Part shown: piece after piece, positions 12,578 through 21,979 of the stretch
How the letters are laid out: each line of letters opens with the position of its first letter
How positions within the stretch are numbered: position 1 is the first letter of the stretch
Origin: Pelomyxa schiedti
Taxonomy: Eukaryota; Evosea; Pelobiontida; Pelomyxidae
Reading direction: 5' to 3'
DNA length: 25,031 nt
Assembly: GCA_020536535.1 (NCBI GenBank)
Contig: JAHLWZ010001050.1
Span: 1-25,031 of the forward strand
The notes under the pieces: generated by a model
What the model was told of the DNA's origin: nothing
Database searches by the model: none
What the model saw: the letters and a program-made list of their open reading frames with translations, nothing else
Made by a program: the position numbers and the translations under genes

Positions 12578-13615
12578 GAGCTGCTCTTTTACCAGAGGGG
12601 TAAACCTTTGTTTTTTTTTAATGTGTGCTGGTTGGCTTTTGTTTTGCATGGAGCTTAACATGAAAACCGTTTCAAAAAAAAATGTAGCTGAGCGTGGTGA
12701 AATTCCTTTAGTGACTAAACTGCACCTCGCACCCAAATTTTATGGAGTTTCTGTCCACAGGGCACCCTCTGGTGCAATGAAAGAGTACATTGGTTTGGAG
12801 AACTTGATTTATGTATTGCCACCAAATATATTGACGAAATTGTTAATCTGTCAACACAGGGCTTCAAACATCCTTCAATACTTGACTTGAAAATGGGCAC
12901 TCAGACTTGGCACACTGAATGCTCTCCAGCAAAGAAGGCATTCCACATGAAGCAAGACCAATTGTAGTACACTTACATCCCAATCTCATGCCAGTCTGAC
13001 CCCAAACCCCAAACCACGAACAGGTGCACGACGACCAAGTGGGGCTTCCGGTTCTGCGGCATGCGCGTCTACAACGGCACCACAAAGACCTTCAAATCCT
13101 ATGACAAGCATTTCGGCTGGCACGCCCTCGAACGCACGGACCTTCTCGCCGCCCTGGCAGTTTTTTTCGGTGGACCCTGTCCTACATCTACATTTTCAAC
13201 TCCGACCTCTTCTTCCACTCCACCACCAACAACAACAACAGCCACAGCCTGCACAACTTCCTCTTCCTCTTCCTCTTGCTCTTCCTCTTCCTCACCATCA
13301 GATCCACTTTGCTGTCACTCTGCATGCTCGGCGCTAACCGGCAACCTCCGGTGTGACGTCATAAGATCGTACTTGCGCCGGCTGGCGGACGTGGAGGAGT
13401 TCGTGTGCCACTCGCCGTGGCACTTCTACGCCTCGTCCCTCGTGTTCGTGTACGACGCGGACGACGTCGGGGCACACCCTCCCACGATTCACATGGTGGA
13501 CTTTGCCCACGCCGACGAGGTCCCCGGTGCCCACGGCGACCAGGGCTACTGCCACGGCCTGTCTTCACTGTCGCAACTCCTGCGCTCCCTACTGCTTTGC
13601 GGCCCAAAACTCTGA
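12473..13615 (+). CDS. Inositol polyphosphate kinase (IPMK/IP6K family), complete copy
   Basis: It phosphorylates soluble inositol phosphates with ATP. Four exons (12473-12599, 12688-12812, 12860-12963, 13024-13615; introns 88, 47 and 60 nt) give 315 residues, close to the size of short Ipk2/IPMK enzymes. Family motifs appear in order: QVGGHGG (10-16), YKP (Lys29), ELLFYQ (36-41), LVTKLHLAPKFYG, YIGLENL, the signature PSILDLKMGTQTW (89-101, P-x3-D-x-K-x-G), WGFRFCGMRVY, SSLVFVYD (256-263), MVDFAH (276-281, metal-binding Asp) and DQGYCHGL (291-298). A Ser/Thr/Pro low-complexity insert fills about 169-223. Whether it is IPMK or IP6K cannot be settled by eye. The ATG at 12473 is the only in-frame start before the conserved core, but just 17 unique bases precede it, so the native promoter and any N-terminal extension are missing. 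It ends TGA 199 bases before gene E. Confidence 0.93.
12578..12673 (-). repeat. Imperfect inner arm, right side
   Basis: This is the partner of 12359-12455. It contains the end of exon 1 of the kinase (to 12599) and most of intron 1 (12600-12687). The 5' splice site and the last 22 bases of exon 1 match the left copy. The intron differs by six substitutions and small indels. Confidence 0.9.
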
Positions 13616-13814
13616 TACGCCAATTTAACTCTCAGCAATTTTTTCTCACTCCAGTTGACTCCACTCGATCCAAAAGCCGAAAAAACAACGAAGATTTTTG
13701 CTCTGAACGAAAAAGCAATCAGATAAAACAAGATCTGGATGGCTGCGGCTGTGACGTCGCGTTCTTATCCGAGTAGATACTCATACATGAGATTATCCTT
13801 GTGGGTGGTTGAAG

Positions 13815-14690
13815 ATGGGCGGTTTTGTTGTTTATGATGCGGCGGGGTGGAGTTTGTTGTACTACGCGAAACATTTTCTTTATGCCAACCTCTTTGTTGT
13901 GAAGTGTGGAATCGGCTGAAAAATTAGGCACTGGACCGGCGGCTATTACTCGCCTGTGGTCTATTTTGAAACTTGCTCTAGGTTTCACTTTGGTTTGGGT
14001 TGTCATTGTTTCTCTGATTGAGTATAGAGTCGTACCTTGGTTGTGTTGGAGCACCGCCAATTGGTCTTATGGGAGCACACACTGCTTGTAGGCCTCCTCC
14101 TTTCAGCGACTTTGTGGACTGCTACTGTGTTGTACGAGTACCAAGCAAGTATGTTATGCAGGCCCAAACCCAAAGATAAAATGAAAAATAATTACAAAGC
14201 AGCGAGGTAATTGTCGTAATAATATAAGTGGACGGACAAGGCATTATATCTAATAACCCACCACCATTTCTACACCAAGTGCAGGAATTTAATTCACGCA
14301 TGGGCAGCCTTCAGCCAGTTTCAAGCAGTTCCCATAGCCGTAGAGTCCGTTACACCCGTTTGCCCGCCGCCAACCTGCCCCTCCTTGCACACTCCCTCTA
14401 ACCCGTGCGACTACGCCGCCACCGCGGCGGAGCCGTGCCCCTGCTCTGGCCTTTTTGGCACCGCATCACCGCACCCCATATCTCGCCAACAAACCCCACC
14501 ACCGACTTCGGGCATGCACTGTGACACACCCCAGTCACCCCCGTCCTCGTCCCCGGCCTCGGCTTCATCCTCTCCTGCACCGAACCCCAGCACCACCCCC
14601 ACTACAACAACAACAGGATCAACAAACACTCACGATCAGAGTGCTAAACCATCGAAACGAGGAAAAGCACGAAGACGCGGGGGGAAATAA
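13815..14690 (+). CDS. Putative membrane protein with Pro/Ser/Thr-rich tail (right copy)
   Basis: I do not recognise the family. The best-supported part is the 3' half. A frame reading LLVGLLLSATLWTATVLYEY (one membrane helix) and a basic stretch CRPKPKDKMKNNYKAAR continues through a 78-nt intron (14207-14284, GTAATT...GTGCAG) into RNLIHAWAAFSQFQ, then about 110 residues rich in Pro, Ser and Thr, ending in a basic KPSKRGKARRRGGK. The 5' half is uncertain. My model has exon 1 13815-13898 (MGGFVVYDAAGWSLLYYAKH), a 129-nt intron and exon 2 14028-14206, giving 222 residues. However, the supposed intron is open in the +1 frame and encodes a hydrophobic, protein-like segment (TRLWSILKLALGFTLVWVVI). 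Different exons, or two compensating base errors, are therefore possible. A start at 13739 was considered but stops early. Confidence 0.45.
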
Positions 14691-14890
14691 CAACAGGAAA
14701 AGAAAAAAAAAAACCCAAACCTCGCCCCAGGGCCTATTTTTACACTCTCTGATGGCTCTTCTCAAATCTACGAATTTGAAGAAGAAAAATAACTTTTCGT
14801 TTCTTGAAGGTGCCGTGTGACGACCTGATCGGCACACAAGAAGAAAAAGGGGTTACGACGAGGTAGATCTGGGTGTTACAACAGCAACAA

Positions 14891-17800
14891 ATGTCGTCTT
14901 CGTTACCAGCAGAGTCTATCGCGGCAATGAGCAGCGGAGCGGGCGGGTCTTCTCCTACGTTAACTCCGCAACCCGTGAATGTGGAGAAATTTTTGTGGTG
15001 CGCACCTCCACCACTTGTGCCTTTTTACATATTTTTTTCCTCCTCCAACCTTTTGTAATTTCAGCATTGTGGAAAAACCTTTGGAGAGGAATTATGACCA
15101 AGAAAGAGCAGCTCAAACACGAGCGCTCACAGAGTGTGACAGACATCCTCTCATTGCTGTGGCGCCTGCAGCGACTGCAGCACCCGCTTCACCTCTCACA
15201 ACGTTAGTTTTTGCCTCATCTTTGGGGGTTGTTCTCTTTGTTGGTTTTTTATTCATTTTAGGAAGCCAAAATCGGAGATATCAACACCGCTTGATCCACT
15301 TGGTGCTAGTGCTATGTTATCTAACCCTCTGGTTGTTGCAGCGCCAGCAACCACAACACCTGGAAAACCAAAAACCGAAGTAACACCAAGTATATTTTCT
15401 AAAAAAAAAAACAAAAAATTACAAATGACTTTATTCACTTGTTCACAATAGCCGACATCGATTCCGAATTTATTCCTTGGTCAGCCATGAAGCCAAATAT
15501 ACTCCAAGAATTCACAACCAACCTTCAACTCGAGATTACAGTTGTATCCTTTTTCCCCTTTCTCCTTTCTTGTAATTGTGTTTCCTTCACTTTCAAAGAG
15601 TTTCATCAGCACCCCAACAACAGGAAAAGGTATCACAAGTTGTTATTTGACCTCCTTGCTCAAAATTGTTAGTCAAGGTGCAACAAGATAGGACGGCATC
15701 TCGTCTTGAAGAACTGGAGCAAGGTGATGATGATAAAAAGGAACTGAAAAGTGTAACACAACAGGAGTATGTGGCACACATAGAAAAAATGAATACGGAC
15801 TTGAATCAAGCCTGGAATATGGAAGATCGTGTCCGAACTCTCAAAATTGCGATTCAGGTAGCAACATACAAACAAAAATTACTAAGTTGCGGACCCTTTG
15901 CAGTGTGCTAAGTTGCTGATTGATACATCTGTGGTCAAGTTTTACCCAAGCAAATTTGTACTTATCACTGAGATTCTGGATACGTTTGGAAGACTTGTCT
16001 TCGAACGAATAAAAGCCAGAAGGACAGCTTTAAGCCCTGTAACTGGGACTCCTTTACCAGAGAAAGATATCCCACCAGCTGTGAAGGAGCTTGCCACAGA
16101 GACTTGCAGAAACTGGTTTTACAAAATTGCTTCTATTCGTGAACTGCTTCCCAGATTGTTTGTCCCTCTTCTATGAACCTTGCCAACTTGCTTTCAGGTA
16201 CACAGAAATGGCTATTCTCAAATGTTATGCATTTGTGTCCAGTGAAAACCAGTACAAAGCAGTGATCGATCGTCTTAATAACCAAATTCGTGGATGTGGG
16301 GACCCTCTTGTTCAGTTTTATACCCAATGTTACCTGGCTAGGAAGGCACATGAGGTACTCCCATACGAGAAGGGGTACTTGTTACGTGCTTTTTCCGATT
16401 TACTTCAAGTCCAAGAATGTCTGGGGAGCCCTAAGATGGAGGTAGTTCTAATTCAATGACGACCTTTTTTCATTTTTACCAGGCAATCCGGCGTAAACTC
16501 GAGATTTCTTATGCTGACTACATGCATTTGTTCTCTCCAGGTCTGGAATGGCTTCTTCAGTGTATATCATACAGAAGCCCACCAGTACATTCTTTTTTCC
16601 TAGCAGTACTATGGTTAAACTTACAGCAAATAAGGGGCTGTTGGAAGAAGTGTTACAAATATTTAAAAAAAGCTCGCGAGTGGCACTATTCTTAAACCAT
16701 ATCATTAGTGCTTTCCCACCATCGTTTATTACCACAAATACACTCACTTTCACGTCGCTCATCAAAGAGGCAGAGTTAGTGTCATTCCCTCAGGTTTGCT
16801 TTTCCAGTGAAACCACTCCATGCCAACTCCACTAGCACCAACTCTATCGCACCCTTGGAGTCAATTTGTCTCTTGGATCACCACCCCATGGCCAAGAGCT
16901 TTCAATTCTTAATGAAATCTGGAGTGTAACCTTCCACACTCACCTTCGACCTTATCTCACTCCAGAAAGGTGGTGGCAAACTTCTCTAATGCAGAACACT
17001 ACATAACAGTCGCTGAAGTTTTCATTGAGTATTGTCTCAAACACCTCACAGTTGTTTTCTGGTTAAATCCAAAATTCTCTCATAAAACACAAAGACACGA
17101 GACACAAATAAGATGCTGATGGATATACTGAATCATCTCCGGAAAGATGCAGACTTTGATGTCCTCCAACCTCATCTTCTCTCAGTGATCCAAAAAGTAA
17201 TCATCAACTACAATGATATGTCAGTTATTTTTGGAATGGTAAAACTTCTGATTCCATTCACAAAGCATCTCACGTGCTAAAGGAAAACTTCAGCAAAATT
17301 CTAGACCTTCTCTCTGGTCAAACCCAAATTGCCGCTGCAAAATTAATTCTGGATGGATTTTCCAAGTACTTGGTTTTTGTTGATACCCCATTACATACTC
17401 ACATTACTTAGGCACAAGGGATTCGTTACAGATCCCGTTATAATTAACACTCTATTCAATGTTTCTACAACTTTACATGACACTGTGAACTCTCTGACTG
17501 TGGCAGATGAAGTTAGGCAAATCACCAGAGTGATATCACATTTTATCACCAAGGTCTTTCTTCACCACCACATTTCTTTTCTTAAAACTCTCAGATCGAT
17601 TACAATAAAGATGTAGAGAAGCAACTTAATTTTTATGTTGAATGCAGACAATGTTTTGCAAATTTGGATGGCGTGAAAGATGTTCTCGTGCAGTGTGTCT
17701 GCCGCCTTGCCATGAAGACATTGTCACTTGTGCATGGGAAACATACCAGAAAGACAGCTCCGTTCATTAGAGTATGCCTTATAATGAGGCTTCCACCCTT

Positions 17801-18873
17801 CACGCCTTCTTTCTTGAAATCTAAATTAAACTTCGGTTGATCCCTCTGCAAGGCTTGCATTGCTTACTGTTATATTACCATTCCCTCAATGGAAGATGTC
17901 TTCTCGCGCCTTAGACTATCCCTGCTAGCTGCAGAGGTTTCATTGTTGAATCAAGCTATCCCTCAGGCAGACGCGTTGTTGCGTGCTGCCGTGACTCTAG
18001 TTCCGGAGATTCCTCTACTTTGTGGTAAAGTTGAATGGTTAGACAAGTTATTTCTCACTTTTGCAAAAGGAACCGACAAGTCCGTGGAGGAAGAACTTGC
18101 CTCATTCATGGGGAATCTGTCCGGCCTTCTCGTAGTTGCCCCAGGCCATCCCGATAGTGGTTCATTTTACTTGATCCAAGGCTTGATGAAACTCTTTTCT
18201 GAGTATCCTTGGTTTGTGGTCAGAAACTACTTCCTTTACTAACTTTTCAAAGGCTTCCATGGAGTACAGCAAAGATTAATGTTTATGGGAGCCTGCTGAA
18301 AGTCCTTTTTGCCTTGCACCAAGACAAACTTCCCTATCACATTGAAAAAGGTAGAGGCATCTTAGGTCGTTTCTCACTAAGCTAAAATAGTTGATTCAAA
18401 CGATACCCTCTACAAGGAGGATCCAGACTACCAACCGGACCTACAGAAACTCGCATCTCAAGTTTTCTCCTGTATGGTCGAGCAGCTTGAGATTCTCAAG
18501 CAGAATCCCGATTTGGCCACAGTGAGTTTCTTCTGAAACTAACCAACTATTGCGGCGTTTAACACTCTCATAGGCCACATACAAGGCTGCCCTTGACATC
18601 CTGAACACGCTAGTATGCAACTCGGTGATCACCAGCAAGACTGTTCCCATTATTGGCCAGCTTCTTACTGGCCTTAAGCCGCTCTCTGATGCCTATGGCA
18701 GGAACACTCTTCAGTACATCACCAGGCTGTCTGCCAGCAACCCGGCCATGGTCGAACTGAGCAAGAAACTAGCACCCCTAGTTTTGGCCTCTGCACCCTC
18801 ACCATCCGCTTCCATGCAAACACCGTCGTCCTTCACTACAACCAAACTCTCACAGCTTTCTCAATTCAACTGA
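14891..18873 (+). CDS. VPS35L: VPS35L-like Retriever subunit (right copy)
   Basis: VPS35L is the scaffold of Retriever (with VPS26C and VPS29), which recycles cargo from endosomes to the cell surface with the CCC complex. Twenty exons splice without a break to about 1013 residues (human protein about 960): 14891-14994, 15065-15202, 15262-15389, 15452-15543, 15599-15629, 15673-15857, 15904-16157, 16198-16441, 16483-16584, 16635-16793, 16836-16925, 16970-17050, 17095-17238, 17283-17365, 17412-17553, 17595-17771, 17853-18211, 18253-18350, 18391-18521, 18574-18873. Conserved blocks recalled from the family: EFIPW (about 128-132), [27 protein letters not shown] (from about 229), [58 protein letters not shown]. 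An Ala/Pro/Thr-rich segment lies at residues 60-115, and the last 30 residues are Ser/Thr-rich and probably disordered. Introns are 40-81 nt. The exon 1 donor could be 14995 or 14998. It lies 200 bases after gene E and 117 before gene C. Confidence 0.93.
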
Positions 18874-18990
18874 GGCCGCCCTCTCAACAACCCATAAACT
18901 GTGTGCATCTAGCTAGACATACGAAAATAACAAACAAAAAAAAAAACGTGATTCAAGTTTCCGGGAAGTTGGCATCAACAACGAACGAGA

Positions 18991-21151
18991 ATGAGCGCAA
19001 CGTTCCCATACGACAGCCAACGTTGCCAAGCTCTCAAGCACATAATGAACACATCGCGGGTGGTGTGGGACAACGTGGTGGCGCCGGGGTGGCTGGACTC
19101 TGACCGGGAGGGGGACGGCCGCGGCGGATTGTGGGCGTTCGCGGCCGCCGGGGCCATGTTCCCCCTCGTGGCGCTCGTGTGCACCCGCTCGCAGCGCCGC
19201 GCCCGCGCCGACGGCTGCTCGCGCTACCCCACCCTGTGGGCCGCGGCCAAGGCGGGCAGCGGGTCGTGCGTAGCGTGGATCGTGGCCCGCCACAGGCGAG
19301 ACCCGCTCCACTCGCCCAACAGCTCTCGCGCCTGCGCGCTCAAGGAGGCGGCATGGGTGCTCTCCGGCCTGTGCGCCTCTGGCAACGTCGAGGCCGCCCG
19401 CGCGTTGCTCGGCAGCGAGGGCCGCGGCGGCGGCACTTTCCCTTATACATTATGGGATGGATACCGAGTGCCGGAATGGCACCAGAACCAGGGAAGCAGC
19501 AGCATTGATGAATTGAGGAACGACTTGCTGGAAAATGTGAAGTCTGGTGGTTCGGTGATGGGTGCAGGTTGCTCGGACAATGTTGAGTCTGCAAAGTGGT
19601 TTGTGTCTGTGCTTGGGATTACTGGTGACGACTCCTTGTGGGCCCTTCTGCCGCTAGTCGAGATGGCCTTAATGAACGGGAAATTGGATGTTGCCAAGTG
19701 GGCGATTGGTGAGTTTGATTTGCTACTGCACTCGCGCAGTTGCCAAGAGGAGTTGGTGAGTTGGTGTACCGCTGGTACAGCTCCGGAAAATCTGAAGTGG
19801 TGTGTTGAGAATTTCCCCAATCTGCCAACAGATTGTGGGCTGCTGTACAGTGTATTAGGGAATAAACATGGCACTGTGGAACTGTGCCAATGGCTGAGAG
19901 CTCGATTTCCAGCAGAGGAGATCAGCGACTATATATTGGGATCAATAAAGAGCATCGACGTCGCCAAGTTGGTGCTTTCAACTATTCTAGTTGAACCAAG
20001 AATAAAAATGCTGAATAAGATGTGCCAGCACATTGCGGATGTGAGCTTCCTGGAGTGGCTCATCACTGAAAGGAATTTCACTCCGACAGCAGCCACATTC
20101 ATAATGGTGTGTTCCACTTCCAGAGGTGGATACACTCTTCCTCAGTGGCTCTCAACCAGGGTGAAACTGGGTCCAGCTGATATTCAGGCCTCCCTTGAAC
20201 ATGCACTTCTTTGGAGTAACACCACAATTGCAGATTGGTTGGAGAGCACTTTTGGTGTCATGGGAACTGTGAATTCATGCCCTGAGTCTCCTGGAGCCAT
20301 GCTTGTTCAAATATGCCGGAAATGCGCCGATTACAAGGACAGATTGGGGGGACTACGCTGGTTCCTTCAGCATCTTACACATCCTGACCAAATAACTGCA
20401 GCTTCAGTTCACAAGGCAATTGCAATGGCCCTGCCTGCTTACCGTTCCAAATTTGTTCTGCACCTTCTGGAAGTGTTCCCCAAGTACAAGCCACAAGCAG
20501 GGGACACAGAACTCTTGGAGTCTATGTTTGACACATTCGTGAAATGGAGCCATGAGAAACTTCAAAAGCTGGTCACCTTGTTTGACTGCTCGTTGTTCAC
20601 CAGAGAGCTGGTCGTAAAGACCTTGACCAGTAAACCGTTTAGGCCCTTTACCAGTAAATCCATCAAGTGGGCAATCACACAGTTCCACCTTGAAGATACT
20701 CACATCAAACGGAATTACAACAGCCTCCTCTACAGCCTTATTCTGCACAAGAAAGCAAACTGCGCGGAGTGGCTCATCGACCACTTCGGAATCGCTCCTC
20801 ATGAGGTTTTTAACCACACCCAGTCTTGCATGTCTAACATAAACAAAGGTCATTGACATGTTTGTGTTCTGGAACAATCACCGTGAGAGACTCGACTTTG
20901 ACATCGACCTGCAAACATGGAAGATGATTGTTCGTAGATTCCCAAGTCTCGACGTGGACGTGATACGAGGGCACTTGATGCCGATTGCCGCACATTCTCC
21001 TTCAATTGCCTTGTTCACAATGAACAACTTCGGAATCACAGTAGATGAGATACGCCATCAGTTCGACGATTACCACGACAGGGATCCTGAAACGACAGAA
21101 TACAAACCACGTCTCACAGAAGAGTTGATGCTGTGGCTTGGTATCCCCTGA
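18991..21151 (+). CDS. Ankyrin-like Trp-repeat protein, 705 aa (right copy)
   Basis: One long exon (18991-20805, 605 codons) joins through a 43-nt intron (20806-20848) to exon 2 (20849-21151, TGA stop). The join is in phase 0 at HE-VIDMFVFW. The protein is built of about eleven helical repeats with the pattern x-W-(L/A/F)-x3-F-x-(L/I) every 40-55 residues: AKWFVSVLGI, AKWAIGEFDL, LKWCVENFPNL, CQWLRARFP, LEWLITERNF, PQWLSTRVKL, ADWLESTFGV, LRWFLQHL, IKWAITQFHL, AEWLIDHFGI. This resembles degenerate ankyrin repeats found in large families in amoebae and giant viruses, which would imply a protein-binding role; that is inference. The first 150 codons are extremely GC-rich and the rest is not. It starts 117 bases after VPS35L. 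No enzyme motif, signal peptide or membrane segment was seen. Confidence 0.85.
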
Positions 21152-21366
21152 TAGAGAGTAAAGAAAACAAAACACTCTTCAAACCGAGTACCAAACCACT
21201 TCCTACCAAGAACCCGACACACTATGGAGCTTGCTGCTCCCGCCTTTCTTCGCAGCCATTTCGCCGTAAACAACGCACTACTCCATCGTTGCCCGCAACC
21301 AAAAGATCGGGGAAAGAACAGCCAACCAAGGACAACCAACTTGTTCCAACACCAAACGGGCCTTAA

Positions 21367-21948
21367 ATGCACCAACACCACAGCGACGAGACAACGGCGG
21401 CGTGCCTGCCGCCGGGACCAGATTCGGGGGGCGGAGGCGGCAGCAGCATGAACCGCAGCTGTATCATGACCACAAGCACCGCGTCTGTGTCCCCGGAGCA
21501 AGCCGCCCGCGTGCTCTCCCGCATGACCCACGAGGCCGAGATGTCCCGCATCACCCACGACCACGGCGACCCCGGGCTCCCCGCCGCCGCGCCCTTGCAG
21601 GCGCCCACGACGCCGAAGGAGGAGGAGGGGCCGGCGGCACGAGTGGGGAGGGCCACGAGCGGGGAGCCCGAGTCGGACCCGGGAGGGGGAGGGGGAGGCA
21701 CGTTGGACGACAACTTCGCGTGGGTGTTTCGCGAGATAGCGGGGAGGGGGAGGGAGCTGTGCCTGGTGGACGCGCTGGCCCGGGCATATGGGGGAGCCAC
21801 GTCTGGCTTGGAGGTGGAGAGCCCGGTCACCTTGGTGGAGATAATGGACTGGAGGTATGAAAACATCTCGCGTGACAACGCGGTGGTGGCCAGACTTAGC
21901 CACAACGAGGTAGGCTTTGTTTGGCTTTCCTTCCCGTTTTTTTCCCTC

Positions 21949-21979
<31 letters not shown>

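Noticed and set aside
12350-12682. Covalently closed hairpin telomere of a linear chromosome or large DNA virus
   Set aside because: No AT-rich mismatched terminal hairpin or tandem telomere repeats are seen. The loop is coding sequence of a cellular kinase, and the genes carry many spliceosomal introns. A hairpin end would not place its turn inside a conserved exon.
12341-12736. 131-codon - strand frame crossing the loop
   Set aside because: It reads through intron 1 in both arms and antisense to kinase exon 1, and its product is Phe/Cys-rich noise from poly-T tracts.
13745-13760. TGACGTC-like site upstream of the membrane gene as a CREB/ATF-type element
   Set aside because: The same kind of sequence also occurs inside the kinase coding exon (about 13354-13361), so there is no positional support for regulation.
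13719-14060. 113-codon - strand frame opposite the putative membrane gene
   Set aside because: The upstream region has no plausible continuation, and the + strand frame continues through a good intron into the Pro-rich exon. I judged the + strand more likely, but not with high certainty.
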